A stretch of 64,000 bases of DNA from Anaerolineae bacterium (GTDB lineage: Bacteria; Chloroflexota; Anaerolineae; 4572-78; J111): NCBI GenBank assembly GCA_023151115.1, contig JAKLJP010000014.1:108857-172856 (forward strand), read 5' to 3'. This document shows, in pieces, positions 35,885 through 45,174 of the stretch; positions within the stretch are counted from its first letter, which is position 1; each line of letters opens with the position of its first letter. The position numbers and the translations under genes are program-made. The notes under the pieces are model-generated. The model did not search any database and had not been told where the DNA came from. It worked only from the letters and a program-made list of their open reading frames with translations.

Positions 35885-37717
35885 ATGTCCCAACCTCGAA
35901 CCGACATTCGAAATATTGCCATTATTGCCCACGTGGACCACGGCAAAACCACCCTGGTGGATGGCATGCTGCGCCAGACCAACGTTTTTCGGGCCAATCA
36001 ACAGGTGACCGAGCGGGTGCTCGACTCTAATGATTTGGAGCGGGAACGCGGCATCACCATTTTGGCTAAAAATACCGGCATCGTTTACAACGGTATTACC
36101 ATCAACATTGTGGACACACCCGGCCACGCCGATTTTGGCGGCGAAGTGGAACGGGTGATGAACATGGTAGATGGGGTGCTGCTGCTGGTGGATGCCGTCG
36201 AGGGGCCAATGCCCCAGACTCGTTTTGTGCTGCGCCAGGCCCTGGAAAAAGGCCACAAGGCCATTGTGGTGGTCAACAAAATTGACCGCCCGGCCGCCCG
36301 GCCCGATTACGTAGTCAACGCCACCTTTGACCTGTTTATTGATCTGGGCGCTACCGACGAGCAGGCCGATTTTCCGGTTATCTACACCATCGCCCTGGAA
36401 GGCCGGGCCGGCTACCAGCCCGAGACGCTTGGCCCTGATTTGCGGCCTCTGTTTGATACCATTTTAGACCGCCTGCCGCCGCCCCAGGTTGAACTGGAAC
36501 AGCCGCCCCGGCTGCTGGTCACGTCGCTGGCTTACGATAACTATATTGGCCGGATTGCCATTGGCCGCCTCTGGAGCGGCACGCTGCGCGGCGGCCAGTC
36601 AGTAGTCGCCATCACTCCGGCAGGAGAGCAAAGCGCGGGCCGGGTCAACCAGGTCTTTACCTTTCGAGATTTGCAGCGAGTGCCCCAGGAGGCCGTCTCT
36701 GCCGGCGACATCGTGGCGGTGGCCGGTCTGCCCAATATTGGTATTGGCGATACCATTGCCGATGTGAACGACCCGCGCCCACTGCCGCCCATCACCGTCG
36801 AAGAACCGACGGTGCGCATGACCTTTGCCGTCAACGACAGCCCCTTTGCCGGCCGTGAGGGCGACTATGTGACCAGCCGCCAAATCCGCGACCGGCTGCG
36901 GCGTGAACTGGAAAGTAATGTGGCTCTGCGGGTGCAGGATACCGACAGCGCCGACCGTTTCATTGTCTCCGGGCGGGGCGAGCTGCATTTGGCGATTCTC
37001 ATCGAAACGATGCGCCGCGAAGGTTACGAATTTTCGGTCAGCAAGCCGGAAGTGATTTTTAAAGACGGGCCGGACGGGCTGCGCGAGCCGCTGGAGCATG
37101 TTTACCTGGAGGTCAGCGGCGATTACCTGGGTGCGGTCAGCGAGATGGTGGGCCGGCGCAAAGGCAGCCTGCTCAATATGCGCTACGGTGAGGACGGCAC
37201 AGTTTACGCCGAGTATCTGGTGCCCACGCGAGGGCTGCTCGGCTTCCGCCAGCCGTTTTTGATTGCTACACGAGGGACGGGTATTTTCCATACCCTGTTC
37301 CATGGCTACGAGCCGTACCTGGGCGACATCAACACCCGCGACCGGGGATCGCTGGTGGCGCTGGAAACCGGGCAGGTCACTTCCTATGCCTTGATGAATT
37401 TGCAGGAACGGGGTATCTTGTTTGTCACCCCCGAGGATCAGGTCTACGCCGGGCAGGTGGTCGGCCAGTACAGCCGCGAGGATGATCTGGTGGTCAATGT
37501 GTGCAAAACCAAACACTTGACCAACCACCGCAAATCCTTTGCCGAAATCAACGTCGGCCTGACCCCGCCGCGAATTTTATCGCTGGACGAAGCAATTGAT
37601 TATTTGGATGTGGATGAACTGCTGGAAGTAACGCCGAAATCGCTGCGGGTGCGTAAAAAGCAACTTGACCACAACGTGCGTCAAAGAGCGGCCAAACAGG
37701 CCAAGCAAGAGGCATAA
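35885..37717 (+). CDS. typA: GTPase TypA/BipA, ribosome-associated
   Basis: 610 residues, the normal length. The G domain has the P-loop [13 protein letters not shown], switch [17 protein letters not shown] and [11 protein letters not shown]. Then follow the EF-G-like beta-barrel, domain III, domain V and the BipA-specific C-terminal domain ([13 protein letters not shown] tail). TypA binds the 70S ribosome as a GTPase and assists assembly and stress growth. It is transcribed alone. The ATG at 35885 lacks a strong ribosome binding site, but the N-terminal peptide matches the family. Confidence 0.97.
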   Translation: MSQPRTDIRNIAIIAHVDHGKTTLVDGMLRQTNVFRANQQVTERVLDSNDLERERGITILAKNTGIVYNGITINIVDTPGHADFGGEVERVMNMVDGVLLLVDAVEGPMPQTRFVLRQALEKGHKAIVVVNKIDRPAARPDYVVNATFDLFIDLGATDEQADFPVIYTIALEGRAGYQPETLGPDLRPLFDTILDRLPPPQVELEQPPRLLVTSLAYDNYIGRIAIGRLWSGTLRGGQSVVAITPAGEQSAGRVNQVFTFRDLQRVPQEAVSAGDIVAVAGLPNIGIGDTIADVNDPRPLPPITVEEPTVRMTFAVNDSPFAGREGDYVTSRQIRDRLRRELESNVALRVQDTDSADRFIVSGRGELHLAILIETMRREGYEFSVSKPEVIFKDGPDGLREPLEHVYLEVSGDYLGAVSEMVGRRKGSLLNMRYGEDGTVYAEYLVPTRGLLGFRQPFLIATRGTGIFHTLFHGYEPYLGDINTRDRGSLVALETGQVTSYALMNLQERGILFVTPEDQVYAGQVVGQYSREDDLVVNVCKTKHLTNHRKSFAEINVGLTPPRILSLDEAIDYLDVDELLEVTPKSLRVRKKQLDHNVRQRAAKQAKQEA

Positions 37718-37861
37718 GAATTGTCTCAGGGCTGGAGTTTGGCCGTTCATAAAAGGCTGCTTGCATAAATCCTCCTTCGTTTGACGCCCAATGCTCTGTT
37801 TATCAACTGCGGGTCAGGCGAGCAGATAGAATCAACGGAGAACGTTACTCGCTTAATTCTA
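37718..37861. other. Gap between typA and IS remnants
   Basis: About 140 bp with no supported gene. Short words near 37820-37860 may be the eroded end of an insertion sequence, but no terminal inverted repeat was established. Confidence 0.3.
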
Positions 37862-38113
37862 TTACAGGGGACATTTACCAGTTTGGTCAAAAATACCCCG
37901 GTCAGACCAGCGGGCAAAGCGTTTGTAGACGCTATTCCATTTTCCATAACTCTCAGGCAGCAGTTCCCATGGCGCTCCGCTGCGGACGGTCCAGACGAGA
38001 GCGGCGATGAAACGCAGGGTTTTGGCTTCATTACCGCCATAAATCTCGCTACAGGTGCGCAAAAAACTCATAATTTTGCTCTTTTGGGTGTCACTTAACG
38101 TAATGGCTAACAT
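37862..38113 (-). pseudogene. IS5-type transposase fragment (DUF4096-like N-terminus)
   Basis: 83 residues from an ATG at 38113 with AGGATAAGGAT upstream. The sequence LRFIAALVWTVRSGAPWELL followed by YGKWNSVYKRFARWSDRGIF is the characteristic N-terminal domain of IS5-family (IS427-like) transposases. It stops at FDQTGKCPL, before any DDE residue. In this IS group the first reading frame is normally about 130 residues and is followed by a frameshifted second frame; neither is complete here, so it is an inactive fragment. Confidence 0.75.
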
Positions 38114-38157
38114 ATCCTTATCCTCTCTTTCTGGAATAAGGATAGCTTGCTTGTCAA

Positions 38158-38442
38158 ATGTCAAAAGAACCTAATCATCTCCTCACCGACCAAACCGTGC
38201 TCGAGGTGGTCAAAGCCGGTCGAACCCGCTGGAAGGGTGAAAACGAAAATTGGCTTTTCTCTTCCACACCGTCCTGGAGTTGGCCGACGACCGCTATCGT
38301 CTCTTACGCCAAGCGTTGGGCGCACGTCGAACCTTTCGATATTCGGCCTTTAACCCTTTATCTTTGTTTCGACAGTTGGTCCCCTCTCCTGGCTTTTATG
38401 ATCCAACAACTTGAACTCCAACCTGATACCGATACCCGTTAA
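38158..38442 (+). pseudogene. C-terminal remnant of a DDE transposase, frameshifted
   Basis: The first frame begins TDQTVLEVVKAGRTRWKGEN, close to the RWKxENE motif around the catalytic glutamate of IS4-superfamily transposases. A second frame then continues the match with FHTVLELADDRYRLLRQALG, and the first frame resumes with YLCFDSWSPLLAFMIQQLEL. At least two frameshifts and a deletion after the glutamate are needed to explain this, so the gene is dead. It lies back to back with the IS5-type fragment. Confidence 0.75.
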
Positions 38443-38655
38443 GCTTTAAAATGAGAATTGCTGTTGGCTGATACTTGCTTTCAAGGAGAGTTGCTTTACA
38501 ATATCGGCCAGAAACAAACTATTGTCTTGTCAATGTTAAAATGATATGTAGAGGCACGGCCTTGCGTCTGCCCCACACGGGGCGACTGCAAGGGTGCGCC
38601 CTATTTATTTTGACGGCAAAAATTTTTCTAGAGCACCGTATTCAATAGGTCAGAT
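38443..38655. other. Spacer before the MoaD-like gene
   Basis: About 210 bp. A GTAGAGGCACGGCCTTGCGTCTG-type dispersed repeat (38550-38600) is visible. No promoter can be assigned with confidence. Confidence 0.4.
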
Positions 38656-38937
38656 ATGGAAATAAAAGTTTATGCCACCCTGCGCGAGGTAGTTGGCGGC
38701 CCTAGCGTTCGGCTCAATGACACAACAAAGCTGACGGTCGGCCAACTGCTTAAAACTTTATGTGAGAAATACCCGGCCTTATCGTCCAAGCTGCTGCTCA
38801 ACGGCGACGATTTGCACCCGGCCATCCACATTCTAATCAATGGCCGGGATATGCGCTACTTGAACGGCCTGGATACCCTTTTGACCAGTCAGGATACTAT
38901 TCGTATCTTTCCCCCGGTTGGCGGGGGCAGCGGGTGA
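38656..38937 (+). CDS. MoaD/ThiS-family ubiquitin-like sulfur carrier
   Basis: 93 residues with the beta-grasp pattern MEIKVYATLREVVGGPS, LTVGQLLKTLCEKYPAL, HILINGRDMRYLNG and IRIFPPVGGGSG. MoaD proteins donate sulfur to molybdopterin from a C-terminal di-glycine thiocarboxylate. Here the di-glycine is followed by Gly-Ser-Gly, so the tail is longer than in canonical MoaD and may need trimming or be non-functional as a carrier. The convergent aldehyde oxidoreductase next door needs a pyranopterin cofactor, which supports this assignment. The stop overlaps the GTG of the following gene by four bases. Confidence 0.85.
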   Translation: MEIKVYATLREVVGGPSVRLNDTTKLTVGQLLKTLCEKYPALSSKLLLNGDDLHPAIHILINGRDMRYLNGLDTLLTSQDTIRIFPPVGGGSG

Positions 38938-39179
38938 AGCTGACCTACGGGGTGCCGTTGGGGACGATGAAATGGTATCTTGTCGACCTGGGGGCCACTG
39001 AAATAGCAGAAAATACACTGGCCGGTAAAGGCTGGCAGGCTGTCATCAGCCGGAGCGAGCCGGCCAGAATCGGTTCACTGGTGGTGGGCCGGATTGAAGT
39101 GGAATTTTCCGGCGATGAAGCCGCCATTGCCGCTTTACTGGAAAAACTACACTGGAAAACGCTTCGCGGCGGTGGGTGA
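38934..39179 (+). CDS. Small protein coupled to MoaD-like gene
   Basis: 81 residues, start GTG within a GTGA overlap with the MoaD-like stop, so it is almost certainly translated with it. The sequence VPLGTMKWYLVDLGATEIAE and VGRIEVEFSGDEAAIAALLE suggests a small alpha/beta fold. I recognise no family. It ends KTLRGGG, a glycine-rich tail. A role in pterin cofactor synthesis or as a regulator of the neighbouring oxidoreductase is a guess from context only. Confidence 0.7.
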   Translation: MKLTYGVPLGTMKWYLVDLGATEIAENTLAGKGWQAVISRSEPARIGSLVVGRIEVEFSGDEAAIAALLEKLHWKTLRGGG

Positions 39180-39216
39180 GGGGAAATAAAAAATTAGAAA
39201 TAAGAAATTTAGAAAA

Positions 39217-39258
39217 AAACAGTAGCGAAGAAAAATTTTCGCTACTGTTTTTATTTTT
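39217..39258. terminator. Bidirectional terminator between the MoaD-like operon and aor
   Basis: AAACAGTAGCGAA (39217-39229) pairs perfectly with TTCGCTACTGTTT (39238-39250). TTTATTTTT follows on the plus strand, and on the minus strand the stem is followed by TTTTCTAAATTTC. Both converging transcripts can end here. Confidence 0.9.
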
Positions 39259-39327
39259 GGCGACCTTTACCGGCAACCTAACAGTGAACCCTTACTCCCC
39301 GCTTTGCGTCCTTACTTCCTACTCCCC

Positions 39328-41151
39328 TTATACAATTTCCAGTTCTTTCAATTTAACCTCCGGCACGACCCCGTTTTCCCAGCCGCGCTCGGCGTAATAC
39401 TCGGCTAGCATCTTGTCCAGTTCGCACACGTGGCCTTCGGAGCCGGGCATGGTGCTGGGTTCTTCGACAAAGCGTTTGGGCAGATAGTCGGAGCCTTCGC
39501 GGAAGCCGGCCAAATTGTTGTAGTAACGTTCCAGGTTATAGACGCGTTCACCGCACTTGAGCATCTCTTCGACGCTGTAATTCTGGCCGGTCATGGCGTT
39601 ATACAGGGCAGTGTACTCATCCATACCCATGGCAAAGGCCGAGAATTTGCACAAGTCCAACGAGTCAGACACGGCATGGACATCCTGGAAGATCTTAACC
39701 AGCTTGCCTTTGCCTTCCCAGGCCAGCGGGTCAACCTTAAGCGAGCCAAAGGGCATCACCCCCAGTTCGGCGGCGGGGGTATAGGCCCGCAGGTGGCAGG
39801 CGCCCCGGTTGCTGGTGGCATAGGCAATGCCCATACCCTTCAAACCGCGCGGGTCGTAGGCGGGAATAGCCTGCCCCTTGACGGTCATAGCAATCTCGGG
39901 GTGGCCCCAGGCTTTGGCCGCAGCCATCACCCCATTGGCTAATTTGTCGCCCACGCCCTCACGGAAGGCAATCTTGCGGGCTACTTCAACCATGCCCTGG
40001 GTGTCGCCCCAATTCAATTTGCCGTCGCCATTAGTATAACCGCGCTGGCTGGCTTCCATATAGACCGACAAAGCCTGGCCGATTTCAATCGCATCAAAGC
40101 CATAGTCGTTGGCCAGATTGATAATATAAGCCACTGCGGTGATGTCGTCGTTGCCGCAGTTGGCCCCTACCGACCAGGCCGGCTCGTACTCGACGCTCTC
40201 CATGTGGACTTTGAAGGGGCCTTCGGTTACTTCCACTTCCTTTTTGCAAGCCACCGGGCAAGCATGGCAGGTGGGGTCGTTGACCAGAATGTTTTCTTTG
40301 ACGTATTCACCCGAAATCTTTTCAGCCTTTTCGCCAAAAGAGGTGAATTGGGAGTTGTTGGCCGGCAACGCGCCGATACTGCTGGTAATGTTCATCAGCA
40401 CGTTGGTGCCATAAACGCTCAACCCACCCTTGCGCGGCGAGGTGATATTGGCCTCGTCCATAATATTCGCCAGGGCCTTTTTACGGGCTTCTTTGTCGGC
40501 TTCTTTGTTGACCGGTTTGGGGCGATTCTTCTTGTCGCTCTTGATGATAATCGCCTTCAGGTTTTTGCTGCCGGCCACGCAGCCGGTGCCGCCTCGACCC
40601 GAAGCCCGATCGTGGATGTTGACCCAGCAGGCAAATTTCACCAGATTTTCGCCGGCCGGGCCAATAGCCATGCCGTCACAATCTTCGCCGTGGCGCTGGC
40701 GCAGAACTTTGAGCGTTTCGTGGATACCCTTGCCCCACAAATCGCCGGCATCGAGCAGGCTCACCTGGCCGTTTTCTACATAGGCATAGACAGGTTTGTC
40801 GGCTTTGCCTTTGAAAATAAGGCCGTCAAAGCCGGCCCATTTTAGTTTGGCCGCCGTCCAGCCACCCATATGGCTGTCGGTCACCGTGCCGGTCAGGGGT
40901 GATTTGGTGACTACACACAATCGGCCGCTCATATTGACATCGGTGCCGGTCAGCGGGCCGTTCATCACACACAGAATGTTATCCGGAGAGAGGGGATCAA
41001 CCTGAGGGCCATTATCAAACACAAGTTTTACCCCCAAACCTCGTCCGCCAAGATATTTTTTGGCGTCTGCCTCATTGACGCCTTCGTAAGAGACCGTCCG
41101 GTCAGTCAGATTAATTCGAGCAAATTTATTGGCAAATCCACCAAGAGTCAT
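39328..41151 (-). CDS. aor: Aldehyde:ferredoxin oxidoreductase (tungsten-pterin family)
   Basis: 607 residues, normal for the family. The N-terminal domain carries the bis-pterin-binding segments (GGRGLGVKLVFDNGPQVDPL, GPLTGTDVNMSGRLCVVTKS, HMGGWTAAKLKWAGFDG). Fe-S cysteines are in PTCHACPVACKKEVEV with a late one in SLDLCKFSAFA. The family oxidises aldehydes to acids using ferredoxin, or runs in reverse in some anaerobes. Homologues with other substrates exist, so the aldehyde range is not certain. The start ATG at 41151 has GAGG upstream (GAACCTCC complement). It converges on the MoaD-like genes, sharing a bidirectional terminator. Confidence 0.94.
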   Translation of the reverse strand: MTLGGFANKFARINLTDRTVSYEGVNEADAKKYLGGRGLGVKLVFDNGPQVDPLSPDNILCVMNGPLTGTDVNMSGRLCVVTKSPLTGTVTDSHMGGWTAAKLKWAGFDGLIFKGKADKPVYAYVENGQVSLLDAGDLWGKGIHETLKVLRQRHGEDCDGMAIGPAGENLVKFACWVNIHDRASGRGGTGCVAGSKNLKAIIIKSDKKNRPKPVNKEADKEARKKALANIMDEANITSPRKGGLSVYGTNVLMNITSSIGALPANNSQFTSFGEKAEKISGEYVKENILVNDPTCHACPVACKKEVEVTEGPFKVHMESVEYEPAWSVGANCGNDDITAVAYIINLANDYGFDAIEIGQALSVYMEASQRGYTNGDGKLNWGDTQGMVEVARKIAFREGVGDKLANGVMAAAKAWGHPEIAMTVKGQAIPAYDPRGLKGMGIAYATSNRGACHLRAYTPAAELGVMPFGSLKVDPLAWEGKGKLVKIFQDVHAVSDSLDLCKFSAFAMGMDEYTALYNAMTGQNYSVEEMLKCGERVYNLERYYNNLAGFREGSDYLPKRFVEEPSTMPGSEGHVCELDKMLAEYYAERGWENGVVPEVKLKELEIV

Positions 41152-41530
41152 GAGAACCTCCTCGTTCTTTAAAAATTTATTTTTATCAATTTTGCAGGTG
41201 TATCATAGGTCAAACTAGCTTTAGTTTGCTACAATCTATCAGTGTTCATATCACCAGCGTTCAAACAATTGGTTAATCCTCACCTCCTACTGCTCAAAAT
41301 CAAACGGCGCTATGTTTGTTTATCATAGCGCCGTTTGATTTACTATTTTGGCCGTTATTGCCGGCGTAAAATAGTGTAATTTTTTGAACCGATTAAATTT
41401 TTGCCCCAAGGTCCCACCACAATTATGCGCTACTTCTCAAATAGCGCCATTGTAGCCAGTATAGGCCCTAAGGGAGGACAATTCCAGTGACAAATGTCAT
41501 TAGAAACTTGGATACATGACACATAAGTGC
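41152..41530. other. Gap between aor and metF
   Basis: About 380 bp. It holds a perfect 18-bp hairpin at 41297-41341 and a TGACAAATGTCA palindrome near 41495. The aor promoter is expected here. No gene is supported. Confidence 0.5.
41297..41341 (-). terminator. Long perfect hairpin, likely end of metV-metF transcript
   Basis: AAATCAAACGGCGCTATG (41297-41314) pairs perfectly with CATAGCGCCGTTTGATTT (41324-41341) around a nine-base loop. On the minus strand the stem ends in ATTTTGAG; the T-run is weak, so it may stabilise rather than terminate. Confidence 0.6.
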
Positions 41531-42544
41531 CTACGTTACCGGTGTCTCGGCTGCAAAAATTTCAGCGGAGGTTTGGCGGGGCAAATCGCGCCGGGGATGA
41601 CGTGGTAAAAGTCCGGCCCGTTTAATAATCTCGGCCACCATTTCCTCCTGGCGATAGGCCATTAGATGGACTCCGTGGACGCCCTCAATTTGGCGGATTT
41701 GCTGAATGATTTCGATGCAAAGCTGTATACCTTCTTCAACTTTTCGCTCTTTGGGCGTTTTGACCAGACGATCCACCACTGCATCTGGAATCCAAACGCC
41801 GGGCACTTTGGTGCGCATAAACTCGGCTACTTTTTCATTGCGGATGGGGCCAACCCCAATCAGCAGGTAAACCCGCTCGTGCAAACCCAGATCACGCACA
41901 CGCTGCATAAATTGTTGCAGGCGAGGCACATCGAAACAATACTGGGTTTGGATAAAATCAGCCCCGGCTTCCACTTTTTTGCCCAAACGCAGCGGCCGCC
42001 AGTCGAGAGGCGGGACAAAAGGGTTTTCTGCCGCGCCCAAAAAGAGCTTGGGGGGAGTAGTCAATTTGCGCCCACTCAGAAAAACGCCCTGATCCCGCAT
42101 CAATTTGGCCACGCGCAAGAGTTGGATCGAATCGAAATCAAAGACCCGCTTGGCCTGGGGTTGGTCACCGTTAGATACGTCGTCGCCGGTGAGGCAAAGG
42201 ATATTCTTAACCCCCATAGCCGCTGCCCCCAAAATATCACCCTGGATGGCAATACGATTGCGGTCACGGCAGCTTATCTGCAATACGGCCTCATACCCGG
42301 CGCGGGTGAGCAAGGCGCAGCAGCCCATACTGCTCATATGGCAGTTGGCCCCGGAGCCATCGGTGGCGTTGATGGCGTCACAAACTTCAGCCAGAACCAG
42401 GGCATTTTTGTAAACGTCGTTGGGGTCGGCGCTGTCGGGGGCGTTCAACTCAGCGGTGACGGCAAAGCGGCCAGAGCGCAGCACCCGCTCCAGGCGACTG
42501 CCGGCGCGCATGGGCTGTTCGGATGAGGGGGGAGGTGTATTCAC
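41531..42544 (-). CDS. metF: Methylenetetrahydrofolate reductase, catalytic subunit
   Basis: 337 residues. It has the TIM-barrel MetF pattern: FAVTAELNAPDSADPNDVYK, ATDGSGANCHMSSMGCCALL, LCLTGDDVSNGDQPQAKRVF and GADFIQTQYCFDVPRL with FAD/folate-contact residues. The enzyme reduces 5,10-methylene-THF to 5-methyl-THF, linking C1 metabolism to methionine synthesis or to the Wood-Ljungdahl methyl branch. Next to it, 88 bp upstream, is a MetV-like zinc/Fe-S protein gene, as in bacteria with a MetFV complex. The initial MNTPPPSSEQPMRAG is variable, so the true start could be a few codons later. Confidence 0.92.
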   Translation of the reverse strand: MNTPPPSSEQPMRAGSRLERVLRSGRFAVTAELNAPDSADPNDVYKNALVLAEVCDAINATDGSGANCHMSSMGCCALLTRAGYEAVLQISCRDRNRIAIQGDILGAAAMGVKNILCLTGDDVSNGDQPQAKRVFDFDSIQLLRVAKLMRDQGVFLSGRKLTTPPKLFLGAAENPFVPPLDWRPLRLGKKVEAGADFIQTQYCFDVPRLQQFMQRVRDLGLHERVYLLIGVGPIRNEKVAEFMRTKVPGVWIPDAVVDRLVKTPKERKVEEGIQLCIEIIQQIRQIEGVHGVHLMAYRQEEMVAEIIKRAGLLPRHPRRDLPRQTSAEIFAAETPVT

Positions 42545-42564
42545 GTTGAACTCCTATAGAAGAA

Positions 42565-42670
42565 GGAACTGATAAATTGTGAATTGTGAATTGTGAACGA
42601 GGAAGAACACTTCATTAACAATTCACCGTTGGCTATTCATACCGCAAGGGTATCCCTTTGGGACTATTCA
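42565..42670. repeat. AATTGTGAATTGTGAA palindromic repeat, copy 2
   Basis: GTGAATTGTGAATTGTGAACG is mirrored by TTAACAATTCACCG, GCTATTCAT and ACTATTCACAATT. It reaches into the last codons of the metV-like gene. Same family as 24533-24628. Confidence 0.75.
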
Positions 42671-43181
42671 CAATTAATTCCGCCAATTTCCAGCCGGGTG
42701 GGGTGTCGGCGTCTATCTTTTCGACCAAGTTGATCCAGGCCGAAGTGCCCTGGAGGGCGCGATTGACCGGCGGTTGAATCCACTGCATTTCGTGGGCATA
42801 ATGCTGCATCTGCTGGCTGCGTTCCCAGGCCTGCACCCAGATACAGGGCAATTCGGGGATGACCTCACAGTGGCCGTTGGCGCGGACGCCGCCGCAGGGG
42901 CCATTGCGCAGATTTTTGGGGCAGGTCATAGGGCAGGTCATACCGGTGCTGTGCAGAATACATTGGCCGCACATCTGGCAGTTGAACATCCAGCCCTTGC
43001 TAATCTCTTCGCCCCGGATCATCAACTTTTCGGCAAATTTCGGATTGATCCGCTTCAAGAAGGGGTAAGTTTTAACAATGATCTGTTTGGAAACATCGTA
43101 AAACCACTCCAAAAAGCGGGGATGATTTTTGAGCCATTCACTGCCGGGGGCGCGCCGGCCTTCTTTGAGGTAAGTCGCCAT
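42633..43181 (-). CDS. metV: Methylenetetrahydrofolate reductase C-terminal-like (MetV) protein
   Basis: 182 residues. The cysteine-rich core GWMFNCQMCGQCILHSTGMT followed by CPMTCPKNLRNGPCGGVR, with a further Cys in HCEVIPELPCIW, matches MTHFR_C/MetV. In acetogens MetV binds an Fe-S or zinc site and carries electrons to MetF; non-acetogenic bacteria also keep it. Other Wood-Ljungdahl genes are not in the window. The start ATG has AGGGAGA upstream. Its end is shared with a palindromic repeat, and the final PLRYE residues come from repeat sequence. Confidence 0.88.
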   Translation of the reverse strand: MATYLKEGRRAPGSEWLKNHPRFLEWFYDVSKQIIVKTYPFLKRINPKFAEKLMIRGEEISKGWMFNCQMCGQCILHSTGMTCPMTCPKNLRNGPCGGVRANGHCEVIPELPCIWVQAWERSQQMQHYAHEMQWIQPPVNRALQGTSAWINLVEKIDADTPPGWKLAELIVNSPKGIPLRYE

Positions 43182-43306
43182 ACAGTGGTATCTCCCTTGA
43201 TGAATTGCTGCGGATTAGAAGTCGGGCTAGGGTAACTGGGGTTATTAGTGGAAGAAATTATACCGTACCCTTCTGAGGCGAGTCAAGAATTGGAGCATGC
43301 CCTGAC

Positions 43307-45064
43307 TCAACTAGGGCATGATAAAGCTGACGACTTTGACACAAAGGGCAAATACAACCCTGAGTTGAACGCCGCTGCCCCCGGAATGACCACCAGGGTG
43401 ATGGAGTTGGCCGGAAAAGAGGCGCTGAAGCCACCAGCGTTCACCGGCTGGTTGGCCTGTTGGACAATGGCATTAAGGTTGGCGGCACTATAACGAAAAA
43501 CCTGAGCCGCACCCGCCGGAGTAAATCCGGCTAATGAAACATCTCCGGTCAAGGCGCCACCAGTTTTGTTGATAATAACCAGGGTCAGGGCGCTGTCGCT
43601 GCTGCGCTGAGCAGCATAAATAGCCAATTGGCTCTGATCGGCGCTGGCGGCGCTGACGCTGACATCGCCAAACTTGCTGCCGCTGCCATCGTAGTTGCGA
43701 TAGAGACGAAAGGCATACGCGCCCGGCAGCATTTCAAAGTTATCATACCCCAAAGTCGCATCAGGATAGTTCCACAGGGTCGCCAGGTCTAACCCTTCCC
43801 GGCCAAAAATGCCGAGAATGTCAGCCTGGGCTAACGCCCCATTGATATGTTCCAACCCGCCCCAGTTGTACTCGGTTAGAGCCAGTTTGACGCCCGGATA
43901 GTTGGCGTTGACCCACTGGCGCATACGCGGAATGAGGCGAACAATGCCGCCATCCGGCCCGGCGTCAGCAATCCAGCTTTCATCCACATAGGTGGGGTCC
44001 CACAGGGCGCGGGTCGAGCGCAGGCGCAGCGCCTGGGTAGCGACATCGCCGGCTAGGCTCAGGTCAACGCCATTTTGAGGGTAAAAATGTAGGTCAAGAT
44101 AATCCAGTAGCCGCACCCCGTTGGTCTGCTCATACCGGCACATTTGCCGCAGATACCAGGCGGCCTGATATTGGTTGCCATGGGTGGCGTAATCGGGGAA
44201 GTAAGTGTAACCGTTTTGTTCAGCCTGTTCTACATCGTATTTGGAATACCAGTAGCCTGACCAGCCAAACGAGGCATAGCCAAAAATCCGGGCGGCGGGG
44301 TCGGCGGTTTTGATGGCGGCGGCATAATTGCGAGAGCGACTCCATAATTCGTCGTAGCGCAAAGGGTTGGGGTGAATGTCGCGGTGGGTTTCGCTCCACA
44401 ATTCCGGCTCGTTATCCAGGGCGTAGAATTTGACTCCCCCGGCGTTGGCCGCCCCATGCGTCGCTTTCAGGTGATTGACCCAGCCCGTTACAAACGACGG
44501 GTTGACAACCGTACTGGTATCGAGCGGGTCGTTACCGGTGATGGGCGCCCCCCCACGCAAGCCATTGCCACAGTTAGGGTAGCCGCTCTCATTATCTACG
44601 TCATCCTGGGTACCATATTTAGATACCCTAAATCCACACGTATTTGGATCACCATTTTTAGCCATGTAGCCGGTCATCGGCACAGTGATCAGCGAGTCGG
44701 CGCCGGTTTGCTCATTCTGGTCAATCCATTGGTCGGCAGTTTGAGTCGCGCCGGTGTAGGGGTCATAATGGGTATTGTTGTGGAAAAACCAGTCAGAGCC
44801 GTGATTCATAAAGTTGCCCTGCCAGTTGTAGCGGGTGGTGTGGTTGCCGCCCCACCGCCGCACCGGCAGGTCAATTTCATTGGCAAACGAGGCTTTGGCA
44901 AAGTTAAGACCATAAATATAGGGGCTAATCGGCTTGCGGTTAGCAGCGACATTCACCGTCAGCCCAACATTAGTGACGGTAATAGGATCTTGCGCAATAC
45001 TGTGGGAGCCGGCTGTCAGCAATACAACCGTTATTATCATCAGGCTTATGGCCTTATTGAGCAT
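43307..45064 (-). CDS. Secreted GH44-type endoglucanase
   Basis: 585 residues. A signal peptide (ISLMIITVVLLTAGSHSIAQ) leads into a GH44 TIM barrel plus beta domain: IYGLNFAKASFANEIDLPVR, RWGGNHTTRYNWQGN, the acid/base Glu in ALDNEPELWSETH near 215 and the nucleophile Glu in ALTEYNWGG near 397. GH44 enzymes cut beta-1,4 glucan chains such as xyloglucan or CM-cellulose. The C-terminal LYLPFVSKSSALSCPS resembles the YLPLV tail seen on many secreted Chloroflexi proteins, perhaps a sorting or anchoring signal. A hairpin CATGCCCT/AGGGCATG spans the stop codon. The gene stands alone between metV and the FHA regulator. Confidence 0.9.
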   Translation of the reverse strand: MLNKAISLMIITVVLLTAGSHSIAQDPITVTNVGLTVNVAANRKPISPYIYGLNFAKASFANEIDLPVRRWGGNHTTRYNWQGNFMNHGSDWFFHNNTHYDPYTGATQTADQWIDQNEQTGADSLITVPMTGYMAKNGDPNTCGFRVSKYGTQDDVDNESGYPNCGNGLRGGAPITGNDPLDTSTVVNPSFVTGWVNHLKATHGAANAGGVKFYALDNEPELWSETHRDIHPNPLRYDELWSRSRNYAAAIKTADPAARIFGYASFGWSGYWYSKYDVEQAEQNGYTYFPDYATHGNQYQAAWYLRQMCRYEQTNGVRLLDYLDLHFYPQNGVDLSLAGDVATQALRLRSTRALWDPTYVDESWIADAGPDGGIVRLIPRMRQWVNANYPGVKLALTEYNWGGLEHINGALAQADILGIFGREGLDLATLWNYPDATLGYDNFEMLPGAYAFRLYRNYDGSGSKFGDVSVSAASADQSQLAIYAAQRSSDSALTLVIINKTGGALTGDVSLAGFTPAGAAQVFRYSAANLNAIVQQANQPVNAGGFSASFPANSITLVVIPGAAAFNSGLYLPFVSKSSALSCPS

Positions 45065-45092
45065 ATCCCCCCGCTTTACTTTGGGTAACTCT

Positions 45093-45155
45093 AAATACGT
45101 GGTGCGTAGTGCGTGGTAAATTAACTACGCACCACGTACTACGCACTACGTGAAG
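45093..45155. repeat. TACGTGGTGCGTAGTGCGTGG palindromic repeat
   Basis: TACGTGGTGCGTAGTGCGTG faces TACGCACCACGTACTACGCA and CTACGTG. It lies between the GH44 and FHA genes. Confidence 0.85.
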
Positions 45156-45174
45156 GATTTAAACTTGGAATTGC

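Noticed and set aside
36599..37528. 309-codon minus-strand frame opposite typA
   Set aside because: Antisense shadow of a highly conserved GTPase gene.
41666..42526. 286-codon plus-strand frame opposite metF
   Set aside because: Antisense shadow of a conserved gene with no domain.
41531..43181. metF/metV pair considered as proof of a Wood-Ljungdahl pathway
   Set aside because: Other pathway genes are absent from the window and metF/metV also occur in non-acetogens.
43248..43493. 81-codon plus-strand frame overlapping the end of the GH44 gene
   Set aside because: Most of it is antisense to the GH44 C-terminus and it contains the stop-codon hairpin; no domain seen.
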